Origin: Cladopsammia gracilis
Taxonomy: Eukaryota; Cnidaria; Anthozoa; Scleractinia; Dendrophylliidae
Direction of reading: 5' to 3'
DNA: 64,000 nt
Assembly: GCA_022457155.1 (NCBI GenBank)
Contig: JAJGOT010000322.1
Coordinates: 333,501-397,500 of the forward strand
Part shown: in pieces, positions 33,698 to 45,308 of the stretch
Numbering within the stretch: position 1 is the first letter of the stretch
Layout of the letters: each line of letters starts with the position of its first letter
Made by a program: the position numbers and the translations under genes
Notes under the pieces: model-generated
Told to the model about the DNA's origin: nothing
What the model saw: only the letters and a program-made list of their open reading frames with translations
The model's database searches: none

Positions 33698-36600
33698 AGT
33701 GGTACTATGATCAAAATTTTGCACCTCCCTTTCTCTTCAGTTTTGGAAAGTAGAAGTGCTGAATACTTACCATGCCAAATTTTAAGTTAAAATTCCAACG
33801 GGAAGCGCAGTTATTTTAAACGTAAAGTTCAGCTTCGGCTTGCCGCCATTACTCGATTTAAAAATGGCCGAGAACGACATAGAGAGCTGGATCTAGTTGA
33901 GTCGAGAGGAAGATGACGTCATCTTCGCAACACAACAATGGCCGCTTCGTTGTGTGGAAAGGCTGATCTCGCATAAACAAGACCTTTATTTTAATCTTGG
34001 TGGTTCTAGGGCCTGCTTTATGCCGAAGATGTTTTTTTTAACGTTCGAGAAGATGCCTCCTGGTAATTTTGTACAACACGGGCGCCGAAACACTCTCAAA
34101 AGGCAGAATTTCTTTACACAAATCCCGGCACAAATCGTCTACCAGCCAGTTCTGTGAGAGTTCAACGCGCCGAACCGCTCAAGATGGATACTTTCTTTTA
34201 ATAATATCAGGGGAAACTCGACCGCTAGGAAACGCTTTGTAATAGTTTACTACTGCTACTACCGCGGATTTACTTTCCAAGGGAATTTGAGAGACTGAGT
34301 GAAACGTGTGAACCAGGAAGATTCGAAACTGTTGATTGTATTGTGAAACAACATTCATGTACCGGGTGAGTGGCGTACATGTATGCATTTTTTGTTTCTC
34401 AAACGTGCACATCAACTGGCTATATAGGCTTTCAGGCTTGAGTTTTTTTAAATACTCCACTGAAAATATTCTTTTTGTTATCCAATTTATTATCTGTGTT
34501 AGTTTTCTATTTTAAAGTCACATGAAATTGTTGCTCATTGACACATGTTAACTGTTGTGTTTATGTTGGTCCTGCAATATTTACAAGCACAGTGCAGTGG
34601 GACTGCATCCTTGATGCATCTTGTACTGTTTGTTTTTACATTTTAAAGGGGAAAAGTCAAGGGGATTTTGCTTTCTTGTGCAAAACTACTAATTGTTTAA
34701 CTAACTACCTTTGGTTCTTTGATAGAAGTGATTCCTTCAACAGAGAACAAGTAAAAGAAATTAAGTGATATTTCCAATACACAAAGGAAAAACCATTTTT
34801 ATTTCAAGTTGTAATCCAGTCCATCTGCAGTCAAAGACGCGTAGTTATAGTTTCATTGCCAACAAAACTGAAGCATTTTTTTATTTCCTTTACAAATGTT
34901 TTTTTTTTTGGCTTTTCAAAGTGATACTAGAAAAGTTGGCATTGCCCTAGGTATGAAACATTTCTGTGTAAAATCAGGATAGCAAACTCTATTTAAATTT
35001 GTACCATTTAGTCATATATAATATGTTTGGATTTAACATTGAAATCTACCCAAAATGAAACTGTGAGGCAATATTCCCCAAGGTGGTCTCTTCCAAGCAT
35101 TAAGTGTGTGTGATGTATTGAGCAATGTTGGATTATTACCCAGCCACTTTCTTTGTGTGTATTTGCAATACCTCTTTTTATTGACTTTCCTGTTAATGGA
35201 GAATCTGACCCCGTAAACAACTAAGGATAGAAATGTGAACATGTCAGATAGCTAACGAGCTGCCATGCCATCATGCTTTCTGAAAGGTACAGTTGAATGC
35301 TATTAGATCTCTTTTATAACAACACTGTGGGAAGGGCAATTTTAAAGAAAAAACATATTGGATGTAATTCAATTGGGAGAGAGGAAACTGTCTGCAATAA
35401 TCAATTATATTATTGTCAGTATTAAGCAGTGTCTACATGTATAAAGCATAGCTCCATACACAATGTACTGTATATTAAAGGAAGATTAACTTTTTTGTTT
35501 ATAAAACACTTAATTTACTTTAGTAAGCCTAGTTCTAATTTACTGCTATTTTCTGTTTTTTTTTTCATTGAGCTCCTGACTCAGCACATAAAGGGTTTAT
35601 GTAGAGTTTTGACATTTTTCACTCACAAAGTATTTTTTTAGCCAAGAATGTACTCTCTTGCAAAAGTAATAACAGGTTCTGTTCATGTAAGATAAAGTAA
35701 ATGGAGCCAATCAGGCCAAAAGATCCTGTATTTTCACAGAAGAAAAGGGCAAAATACATTTCAGGTCAAAATATATTTTCAAAGGTGTGGGATGTTTATG
35801 TCTAACCGAATCTCTTTTAAATCAGCTAATGGTAATCAGCAACAACAGCAACAGAAATTATGGTATTTTGCTTTTGGATAATAAAACACCGTCAACTGAG
35901 TGAAAAATGTCAAAACTCAAAATTGGCCCTTTATGCACCTAGCTACTCAATGTATCCCAGGTGTATATAAATGATCAAGGTGTTTATTTACAAACTAATG
36001 TGTTTCCAGGAGTTATTTCTGGTATGCACTGGAAATATTCTGCTTGTGATGTTCTCTAGGAAGGGCCTTCCTCATACAGCATCTGCATACCGGTAGTTAA
36101 ACTAAACTCAACTTTGCAGGCAATTTCTTTCTCAAAAAAGGGGGAGGGGGAATAGAGGATTTTCAGTATGTCAAATATCCAAGATATTTGGAGTTTTTTA
36201 TGGTCACATGATCTGCTATTTTGCAGGGCCTTCTCTGTGGCCATGCGAACCTGGCTTTAATAAAGCATAAAAGAGCAAAATAAGAAACCACAGTATTGCC
36301 TGGTGATCTCTTGTGCTAAACTACAACATATTCTTTTCACCCACACACTGTTGAACTGTAATCAGTTTAAAGGCACCCGGGAAGGCAACAAGATGATAGT
36401 AAAATGTAACAAAGTATTAATAATGTTCATTCTGCAAATTCCTTTCTTAGAAAATCAAATAATGGTTATATATATATATCAATATGTTCATTCTTTCATA
36501 ACTTGCACATTAAACTTTCATATGCCAACCTTGTGTGATTTTGGGAGAATTAAAAAATACACACTGACAGATGCTAGCTCTTCCAACAGTGCTTATTATT

Positions 36601-37921
36601 GTGTTGACCTTGCAGGAGGCTGAGTAACTGATTTTGATTCACTCAGATTTATGGAGACCAACGATAAGGAAATTTAAATGGATGAAATCGATGCGGACAA
36701 AATTTCCCTTCTGCCCCAACTATCTGCTACTGGGACTATTGACGAGGTTTACAATTATTCAAGATGACAGCAACCTGAGCTGTACACTTTGATGTCTGCA
36801 GTGTTATCAACAACAGTAATAACAACATCGTTTACTTTTCTACAACACCAATTTATTCTTTTAGTTTTGCACTGTAGAAACTCAAGGAACTGAATCTAGT
36901 GAGAAACAGTTTATCGAGCAGTTGACTTTATTTGTTATTATATGGCTAAACTTCAGTGTGGAATGATAATACACGTATTGTAAACAAAAGTCAAGATTCG
37001 ATGCTTCTGCACACAACAACCTGAGCACACAGCACACAGCAACCTAACAGCAACCTGAGCTGTACACTTTGATGTCTGCAGTGTTATCAACAACAGTAAT
37101 AACAACATCGTTTACTTTTCTACAACACCAATTTATTCTTTTAGTTTTGCACTGTAGAAACTCAAGGAACTGAATCTAGTGAGAAACAGTTTATCGAGCA
37201 GTTGACTTTATTTGTTATTATATGGCTAAACTTCAGTGTGGAATGATAATACACGTATTGTAAACAAAAGTCAAGATTCGATGCTTCTGCACACAGCCGG
37301 CACACAGCCATTATAATCCGTTTACCAAACTCAAACGGGGAAAAGTTCACCATAAATATTTAAAAACATTTCCTTATCGTACCATGTATAAACGTCCACT
37401 TCCTGAGTAAATATTCCTTGAAATCGACGGTCTTCTTCGGCTTCTTGAGCCATTCTTGCCTCCCAATTCGGCAGCTTATTTTCTGAAGCCATACGTCACC
37501 AAATCGTCATGAAACGAAATAGATCCTGAAAATTCATCGAGTTCTTCGCAAAATTGTCCTTCGCAACGCTTTCCGACGAACTGGAAAGTAAATTTTACGG
37601 CGAAGACGTCTCCAAATCCTTTTCAGTGACTTCTTTCGCTGTTGTCCAAGAAATGTCCACGATCTTCGTTGCGAATATGACGTCACGAGACAACTCACAC
37701 GTGAGACCGCTTTCTAGAATAATCACGGGCTTGACTTTTTAAACTGAGTAATGGCGGCCGGATTTTTGGTGGTTTTGGGCTGTTTTCGGCCAGCAATTTC
37801 CAGCTTCAGTGAGCTTATATCGTTCTAAATTATAGCGATTTATGTTATTATGAACTCATTAGATAAACTGAAATAGAAAAAAGTCCAAAAGAAAGACAAA
37901 AATTTTCGTCGTAGTACCACT
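33698..37921. mobile_element. TTAA-flanked non-autonomous element inserted in gag
   Basis: TTAA occurs at 33694-33697 and 37922-37925. The ends AGTGGTACTATGA and the inverse of CGTAGTACCACT match, and weaker inverted similarity continues inward to GCCGCCATTACTC. TTAA duplication is the hallmark of piggyBac insertion. The 4.2-kb interior shows no transposase and no convincing gene; it has T-rich sequence and a 280-bp tandem duplication. The gag frame runs up to the left TTAA and resumes after the right one, confirming insertion. Confidence 0.72.
36767..37300. repeat. Two tandem copies of a 280-bp unit
   Basis: Starting ACAGCAACCTGAGC, the block 36767-37046 is repeated almost exactly from 37047 to 37300 (shared TGATGTCTGCAGTG, GATGCTTCTGCACACA). 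It lies near the right end of the TTAA element. Confidence 0.88.
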
Positions 37922-37925
37922 TTAA

Positions 37926-38972
37926 CTGAATTCGCCGCTCACCTCCGAACTTGCTTTCCAGGTTTTCCTTTGCTCGTGCGTACGCGTGTTCAGAGTATCC
38001 AAGATCTTTCACCATTCTCAAGGCTCTACCCGATAAACTGTCTTGTAGGCGTAACATCTTCTCTTTGACTGTTAGTTGCGCTTCATCCACAACAGACATG
38101 AATGCAGCCTTCCATGGTTCGTACTCCATCTTGTCATCGCCCGAAAATACCGGTAAGGCTACACCCTTTAACTTGATTGGAGTCACTCTCACTGGCTGTG
38201 AAGCTACATGTTGTGGGAGGTCGTTGTTGCTGAATCTTTTATCCGCTTCAAAGGTTTTGGTCATCTCACTTTCCGCCAATCTGGCTCTGTCTTCATTTAA
38301 TCCCACGATTTTTCGGGCTTCTTCAGTTCGTTGTCTTGCGAGCTCTAGGGCGGCCGTTTGCTTGCGAAGCTCTTCTTCCTGATCTTTTTGCTCGCGTGCT
38401 AGTCTCTCAAATCTTAAGTTTGCATCGGCAACTTCGCGGCGTCTTTGTTCTGCCAGGTTTGACGTTCGGTAAACTTCTGAAGTTGTTTTTGGCTCTTCTA
38501 AATTTGAGTTTACAGAAATCGAGTCTTCTGACCCGTCAACACCTCTTTGTGCTAAATGAGTCTTGGCCGCGTCAACTACTTCGTGTACTTGCTCGTTAAT
38601 TTCTTCTAGTTCGTTTTCAAGGCTTTCAATAACGGCGTTTATGTCCTTTTCCTCGATTTCTTCGCCGCCTCCCTCTCCAAGGGCGATAGCTTCTATTAAA
38701 CTCGTAATTATCTTCTTAATAATATCAAATTCGTAACTTACTTTTTGAATTCCTGCGCGGACTTTTGTTTTGCTTGCTCGTGTCGGTCCGTTGTTGATAA
38801 GTGCGTTTAGGTGATTTCGAGCTTTCGTTAGACGGGTCTTTCCACATTTTTTTCTGCTTCGAAGTAGCTTTACTTTTCCTTTGTTTTCCCCGGTCTCATT
38901 TCCTTCAAAGTCTCGACAATTGTCAGTATTTACATTGTCCTCATTGTCTAAGTTGCCATTTTGTGTTGACAT
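37926..38972 (-). pseudogene. BEL/Pao gag N-terminal half
   Basis: The frame starts MSTQNGNLDNEDNV at 38972, just inside the 5' LTR. It contains a basic segment (KLLRSRKKCGKTRLTKARNH), a long coiled coil rich in E/K/R (about 140-225, LAREQKDQEEELRKQ), and the BEL Gag core (LPVFSGDDKMEYEPWKAAFM, LRLQDSLSGRALRMVKDL). The genuine frame stops being element sequence at the TTAA; residues after GGERRIQLK come from the inserted element. Its continuation is at 33693 and below. Gag would form the particle that houses reverse transcription. Confidence 0.82.
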
Positions 38973-39048
38973 CTTGTCGTCGTCCGTAGTTTTTCACTGT
39001 TTTCTCCGACTGGTGCAGACTGCAGATCCGCTCGGTGCCTCCAAAAAT

Positions 39049-39313
39049 TGTTCCCAAACTAGAACGGTCAAAACTGAGAAAAACAGTAGAAAAACTAACT
39101 GGACCTCTTTGCGTTTAAATCCAAACAATTATGCTTTTTAATCACACAAAGTCTTCTTCGTTGTACAAAAAGTCCACGCGACCAAAAAACTACACGACTT
39201 ACAATTCGTCATTAATTTTGAATAAAGCGCGCGCGCGCTGACAAACAAGTTCAAATAGCGCGCGCACGACAAACTTGAAAAAGTAAGAAAGATTAAAACG
39301 GCGTTCATGAACA
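39049..39313 (-). repeat. BEL/Pao 5' LTR
   Basis: 265 bp, TGTTCCCAAAC to GTTCATGAACA, matching the two body segments of the 3' LTR nearly base for base. It holds the promoter side of the element, in minus orientation. Confidence 0.88.
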
Positions 39314-40595
39314 CAAACAAAAAAGCAAAGTGCAAACAAAAAAATACAAAATGCAAACAAAAAAACAGATTGAGAGTGAGGTTAACATGAAAACGAGGTA
39401 ATGGACAGACAAGGAGTACTAGGAACGACTTTCCGATTCGGGCCGACTGGCGGCCTAAATGCGATGAAACTCACAGTCAATGGAAGCGTTTAAGCTTTTA
39501 CGGTACACTTTACGAAGTTTGCGATTGTGACAATCTTTGAAGAATTTCTTGATCTTTTATGGAAAGAAATGTCTGATTAAGCTGTCTTGTCCCAAGAAAA
39601 TAGTACCGTCCAGAGGGACATCCTAAATTATAGCGATGGCTAATATCAGTTAGTGTGTCCCCTTGGAGGGTACTTTTTTCTTAGGTAATACCAACCACAG
39701 GGACAAGACAACTTTCATGAATAAAAATATTCCTGTTCAATTAGTCCCGAGCTGGTAGAAACCTACAGAAAGCAAGGTCTGTATTACAGTGTAACAATGA
39801 AAGCTAGATGTGATGTACATGGAACCAACTGCTGGTAGAATTTAGGATGTCCCGCTGGGCGGTACTATTTCTTCGGTGATACCGGCCAAAAGGACAAGCA
39901 ACTTTCATGAATAAAAACACGGCAAGATTTCCGTATAACCCCCTGCATTAAATATGCATATACGCGCCATTGCAAAAGAGAACAATAGCTAAAACAATAA
40001 ATAGCCAGATGTGATGTACATGCAAACAAATGCCGCTATAATTTAAGATGTCCCGCTGGACGGTACTATTTTCTTGGGTAATTCCCGGCAGCGGACAAGA
40101 CAGCTTATATAATAATTAGACATTTCTACAAGGATGGCTTGCCTTAAAAGATCAATAAATTCTTCAGAGGTTGTCACAATCGAAAACTTGGTTTTCTACT
40201 CTTACCTCGTTTTCAAGTTAACCTCGCTCCTAATCTGTTTTTTTTTTTGTTTGCGTTTTGCTTTTTTGTTTACGTTTTGCTTTTTTGTTTGCGTTTTTGC
40301 TTTTTTGTTTGCGTTTGGCTTTTTAGTCTGCGTTTTGCTTTTTTCAATTTGTGTTTTCTTTTTTGTTTGTGTGTGGCCCTTTTGGGCCACCGTATCATCT
40401 ACGCTCGGCTTCGACGATTTGGTTGTAAAATTAAGCGCCCTTGAAAGAAACTTAAAGAATATATAGAAAGCATGATTCACATCTGCTTAAAAGCATATGC
40501 TTAATACATGAGGTGAAATAGAGGCAAGTGATTACAACAATTATGTTTTCATTTTTAAAACTAAAGTGTGAACCCATAATACGCTATAACATAAT

Positions 40596-40853
40596 CTGCG
40601 AGCAAACGATCGTGCTCGAGGACGGGGGATGGGGAGGGGAGGGGTAGGGGGAGGGGTAGGGGGCAGGACCTAATACTACATACGGGTACTACGAGTAACA
40701 TACGAGTACATTCGAGTACATACGAATACATACGGATACGCATGAGTACAATACGAGTATGTACTCGAATGTACTCGTATGTTACTCGTAGTATCCGTGT
40801 GTAGTATTAGCCCTCCCCAATCCCCGCCCTCGAGCCCTCGAGCCTGCTCGCAG
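40596..40853. repeat. Foldback element
   Basis: A 258-bp imperfect palindrome: CTGCGAGCA..CTCGAGG at the left, CCTCGAGC..TGCTCGCAG at the right, with GTACTACGAGTAACATACG matched by CGTATGTTACTCGTAGTA nearer the centre. The middle is rich in (CGAGTACATA)-type repeats. Confidence 0.75.
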
Positions 40854-41167
40854 GCTAGCTATAACAGTGTTATAGCTTTCATTTGAATGCCGATAACACG
40901 TTTCGATTTTATCCAAATGTGCCAAAAATCAAAAACACATTACATATTTTTTTCCTATGTATCATTTCTGTCATAAATGGTGATTTACATTATGACACTA
41001 GAACCACGTGGGTTGAACAGACGTGATGAATTGTAGTTTACGTATACTAACCTTATCTTTAGTTTTGATTATCTTGTAGGTGACTTCCGCCCCTCCTCTT
41101 TTTTAAATATGTATTGCGACATTCTCCTGTATATAATGTTGAATTTTCATTTTGTAATTTAGTAACA

Positions 41168-41200
41168 TCTGAAGAAGACTGGTCTGGCCAGCCGAAATAT
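41168..41200 (+). ncRNA. Hammerhead-like motif 1
   Basis: CTGAAGA, then a CTGG-tct-GGCCAG hairpin, then CGAAA fits the CUGANGA / stem II / GAAA core of a hammerhead ribozyme. Such motifs occur in Penelope-like elements. Stems I and III were not established, so activity is uncertain. Confidence 0.35.
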
Positions 41201-41696
41201 TGTTTCAAATATATTTGCTCGTTGTATCCGCTTTGCAGTGGTTTTTGGACTTATCGTTTATATTGATTTACATAATATTGAATAAATTGAGTAATCTTTC
41301 ATAATATTGTTTGATTTGATGACAGAATGAAGCACTCGAAATGGCGCATGGAACAAGCGATGTGACACCTGAGAGAGATGAAGTAAAGGCCTGAAGCATC
41401 CCAGGGAACGACCCCAATTTTTCCGTCGTAGTTGAACTGTTCAAAGTTCTGTATGCGTTGACGCATTTAGAGGCAAATGAGCGATACCGTTTGCGCACTA
41501 CACGTCACTCGTTTCGAGGATTCGTATTCGTGTAACCGTTTGTAACCATTTTATATATCTTAATTTGCACTGACTGTTTACGGAAATTAAAATGCAAAAT
41601 GGCAATAAAAAAGTTTTCATGTGTGGTTTTAAACACCCGGTATTTCGTCCATTGTTAGGCGTGTAGGATACTGTCCCGGCTGAACAGTATCGTGTT

Positions 41697-41993
41697 TTCG
41701 TGATTACGGCCAGGAGCTTACTTTCATTAAGCTTGCTTTATTATCTTAAAGTATAAAAAATCGCCAAAAGTTATGAACGCGAAGAAATATGAATCAAAAA
41801 AACGAAACAACGATTTTAAAACTCAAAATTCCACCAGATGGAACTTTGATTTCCGGACCGCTCGTCACGAAATCAAATTTGATGAACTGTAATCCACTTC
41901 CATCCTTGTAATCCTGCACTTTCTCTCCAAACTACTGCCTTTGTTTTGCTCTATACGATCTTTTTATTTAGTTTAGTTATATATTTCATGGCA
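41697..41993. repeat. Dispersed 300-bp repeat, copy B
   Basis: Matches 20757-21062 in the same orientation (TACGGCCAGGAGC, CGAAGAAATATGAA, AATCCACTTCCATCCTTGTA). It is followed at once by the MITE at 42003. Confidence 0.65.
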
Positions 41994-42002
41994 TTTGGCA
42001 AT

Positions 42003-42246
42003 AGAGCAGTTTTCAATTGAGTGTCGAAAGTAATTCCATAATTGCTTTGGTTTTGCATTGCTACGCTTTGTGATTGGCTAAAAAATCTCGCGCCACTTTC
42101 TCGTCCAATCAGAAGTAAAACCAAAACCAATCGTGACTTGCTCGCACGCGTTTTCCCGCGCTTGGCGCCGCCGACATGTAATTGCTTCGAGCTCTGATTG
42201 GTTCATTGGATTGTTTACGACTGCTGTGATTGATTGAAACTGCTCT
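42003..42246. mobile_element. 244-bp MITE flanked by a 20-bp direct repeat
   Basis: The ends AGAGCAGTTTTCAA and TTGAAACTGCTCT are inverted. On both outer sides lies ATTTCATGGCATTTGG followed by (C/T)AAT, a direct repeat of 20 bp with one mismatch. That is longer than usual MITE target duplications. The interior has several CCAAT/ATTGG boxes. Confidence 0.75.
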
Positions 42247-42474
42247 ATTTCATGGCATTTGGTAATATAGCATGAATATTAAGTAAACTCGGCTGGACAG
42301 TGTTCGTTTAAGCAAGTGTAAACGGGAAGGAGTGGGAAAAGGGGTGGACTGCTAATTAAGCTGACTCACAAACATCCAGTCGTATTATGCCATTGGGCAT
42401 TCGGTAACTGTCACCTCAATGTTGTAGCTTTCGTCAATAAATTGACCGTGACCCACACTGGTACACCCGTAGAG

Positions 42475-42600
42475 TTAAAGAGGCCATCCACATAAGACTT
42501 CATCCTAATAACATCAACAGAGATAGTGGAATTGAAATTCCCGAAGCGTGGATGCCTACAATCAAGAAGCATAACAGCCGACCGATATCAAATCGGACCG
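42475..42600 (+). pseudogene. C-terminal fragment of a Penelope-like GIY-YIG protein
   Basis: One frame reads VKEAIHIRLHPNNINRDSG and then IPEAWMPTIKKHNSRPI, which resembles the end of the GIY-YIG endonuclease of Penelope-like elements (KEAI.IR..NNINRD). Upstream sequence is too decayed to follow. The hammerhead-like motif at 42706 lies in its 3' flank, as in known Penelope elements. Confidence 0.55.
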
Positions 42601-42705
42601 GAGAGGGAACAACATCTTTTCGGAATAATAATGAGGATCGAAATGCACCAATAGAAACAAGCCAACGTGCTACATAAGCGACACGTAACCAATCGACCTC
42701 ATCGC

Positions 42706-42741
42706 CTGATGAAGACTAGCAGTAATAGCAGTCGAAACGTC
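42706..42741 (+). ncRNA. Hammerhead-like motif 2, after a Penelope fragment
   Basis: CTGATGA, then a stem II candidate (GACT-a-GC ... GC-AGTC), then GAAAC and GTC. This is the conserved core of a hammerhead self-cleaving RNA. Penelope-like elements are known to carry minimal hammerheads. Stem III would be very short, so cleavage might need a dimer. Confidence 0.5.
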
Positions 42742-43062
42742 GAGATCAACATCTTAAAGTGACTCCATCGTGAGACAAACGAAAAATCGTTTACCTATCT
42801 TACACACCACGATGAACAACAACCACATTTTTAGTAACATTTTACACAATATCACCATTTTATTTTTCTCACTTATGTCCAGAAATGCACGTAACTCGGA
42901 CCTTGGGCACTTCATATTACACACAATTATTTGTAATTTCGATATGACTTCATGTTTGACAGAATTGCTTGTGTTTAGGTGAGAATTAGGTCTAGGGGAC
43001 ACTTCATGATGTCTATCATAAAGAGCATGAATCTCATTAGCGTGCATTTCTGGACATACCTC

Positions 43063-45308
43063 AATAAAAGACAACAATATATTGCAAATCACGGGTAAAA
43101 AATACATATGCAAGAAAGTGATATCTGTTTTCTTTTTCTAAATTTAAACTCTTAACAGACTTAATGTTTACAACTGTCACAAAATATTGATCACAAAATA
43201 ATATCAACTACCAAGAACAAATTGTGAATGAAAATAAAAAAGAATTAAAAATATATACCGTCTTCCATGCAAGGAACAAATTTGCCGATTCAATTCTGCA
43301 ATTAAACTGCAAGAATATAATGTGCACATTCTGTTCATGGGTCATAAGTGAGATTTAGGCCCCATCCACACGTATACGTTTATGTTCGCAAACGCATTCG
43401 TTTTTATGCGTTTAGGCCCCCTGTTCACACGTAAACGATGAAAACGGTCACCCTAAACGGATATTTTCAAAAACGTCCTCCAAAGTGGAAATTTTCGAAA
43501 ACGCTGTTTACCCGTTTACGTGTGGACAGTGTAAACGGATATTTTCGTAAACGCTGACGTAGATACTACTTATTAACGCATGCTCAATGGAGATTTTTAG
43601 CGTTTACGTGCGAGAGGCCTAAACGCATAAAAAAATTTTAAAAAAGTTATGTCATTACGTCCAGGAGCCGATTACCATACCTATTCAAAAATTTTAATAC
43701 AATGATTATAGAAATCAGATACAGCTACCCTTCCATCTTTAAGGACTGCTATAGAGACTGGTCCCTTAAATTCTCCTAAACTGCTTCCTTCTGTTCCAAA
43801 TTTGGTTACAAATTTTCCATTAATTTCGAACACCTGAACTCTGTGATTTCCACTATCACAGACCATCAGATGTCCTGCCTTATTAACGGACAAGCAACCA
43901 GGATCATCAAATTCTCCGTCACCCCGCCCCTTCTTTCCGATTTTGTAAGCAACATTTCCCTCCATATCAAGAAATTTTACACAATGATCATCTCTGTCTG
44001 ACACTATAAGAAAGTTGTCATGTTGGATACAGTGAAATGGAAACTTGAAAGAGCCTTCTGCGCCAATTTTACGCAGCAATTGACCACGAAGAGTAAATAT
44101 CTTGATTAATTTGTTGTTTGGTTCAGTAACAATAATATTACCATCACTGCAAATGGATAAACCATGAGGATACTTAAGCTGGTGATCAAGACTTCCTTTC
44201 CCTCCAAACTGGTCAAGATATTCACCCTGATCACTAAACTGTTGAACTCGGTGGTTATTACCATCCAGCACTACAATATTATCGTTATGAAAAGCTATCC
44301 CAGTAGGGTAGTAAAACTCTCCCTGTTTAACGCCCCTTCTACCAAAAGATCTTAAGTGGGTCCCATTACTACTGAATACGTGGATCCTGTGGTTACCATA
44401 CTCAGTCACTGCAATTTCATTTCGTTCATTTACTGCTACCCCCCAAAGGTAGTTAAACATTCCAAAAGACGAGCCTTCTTGTCCAAAAGATAACACGGGT
44501 CTGAATTGTCTGGGTCTGACTTGAACCTCAAAAGGACTGCCACGAACATGTTCTCCATTTACCTTCACTCATGCCTCGCATGTTCCGGTTTCCTTGGCAA
44601 AGTAGCTGATCTCGTATGTGCCATCTTTGTCATCTTGGACTTGTGGTTTTGTCGTACAGTCATTGCCTTGACGATTTCTTATTTCCACTGTTACATAGTC
44701 ACGTTCTTCATAACATTGTTCTCTGTCGGCAGTTCTTGCTGTCACAACAATCTGTGCTTCAAGTGCAACAGTCGCTTCACTGATTCCTTTTCCTTCAGCA
44801 CTTGATTGTTGCGCTCTAGTCTTGCTAAGAAAACTTCTGAAAGTTCCAATTCCTTCAGAGTTTGCTTTGTCCATCAACGTTTCGTTTTCTATGAAAACAA
44901 ATTGACGAAGTTCTTCAAGATCACAGTCGATTTTTTCTCCACCATTGCAGACACCTTCTTGGAAGATTGTGTTTTTGTCTAACTTAACAATCTCGGCATT
45001 TGTACTTCGTTTCAAAAGTGTTTCAGTTTTTTCGATTGCTGTCTCAATCAGTTTTACTTCATTTTCCGTCTCGCATTGTTGAATTTCCAGCCGCTCGAGT
45101 GATTCTTTCCCTTTCTTTTCCACATCATTAAAAATTTCCTGCTTTTTTGCGTCCATAGCAGCGATCATATTGTCAACAAACGTCTGCGCTTCTCTCTTCA
45201 CGCTGTCGACTTTTGCTTGAATGTTTATACAGTTACCTTGCATTTTAGCAATTTTGTCTTTCTTCTGAAGCACTCTTTGTTTCTGAGATTCAATCGCTGC
45301 CATGACAT
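43063..45308. repeat. Partial third copy of the TRIM-NHL segmental unit
   Basis: From AATAAAAGACAACAATATATTGC (43063, matching about 5332) to GCCATGACAT (45308, matching about 7750). It has lost about 210 bp of the 3' flank, between GCAATTA and AACTGCAAG. It lacks RING and B-boxes, because at 45309 the sequence switches abruptly to the virus-like element. Confidence 0.88.

Larger units (their letters stand above)
28418..39313 (-). mobile_element. BEL/Pao LTR retrotransposon, interrupted
   Basis: Two LTRs begin TGTTCCCAAACTAGAACGG and end GTTCATGAACA: 28418-28976 (3' LTR) and 39049-39313 (5' LTR). CAAAC flanks the element on both sides, a plausible 5-bp target duplication, though it lies in a CAAAC-rich array. 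Just inside the 5' LTR, TGGAGGCACCGAGCGG (minus strand, about 39028-39043) is a candidate primer-binding site. Gag, protease, RT, RNase H and integrase follow in BEL/Pao order. A TTAA-flanked element at 33698-37921 splits gag. Confidence 0.88.
28254..40392. mobile_element. TIR element (host of the nest), TA-flanked
   Basis: The left end CGGTGGCCCAAAAGGGCCAC is mirrored by GTGGCCCTTTTGGGCCACCG at 40373-40392, with TA on both outer sides. Each TIR continues into a (GCAAACAAAAAAGCAAAAC)n-type array and then a CAGATT..GAGGTTAAC..GAAAACGAGGTAA block (39366-39402 inverted at about 40199-40238). The BEL/Pao element (28418-39313) sits inside the left TIR. Without it the element is about 1.24 kb and non-coding. 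Its core, 39403-40196, holds three or four diverged repeats with GGACGGTACTATTTTCTT and GGACAAGACA. Confidence 0.7.

Noticed and set aside
42754..43113. 119-codon frame next to the third TRIM copy
   Set aside because: It crosses from Penelope debris into the segmental repeat and has no domain.
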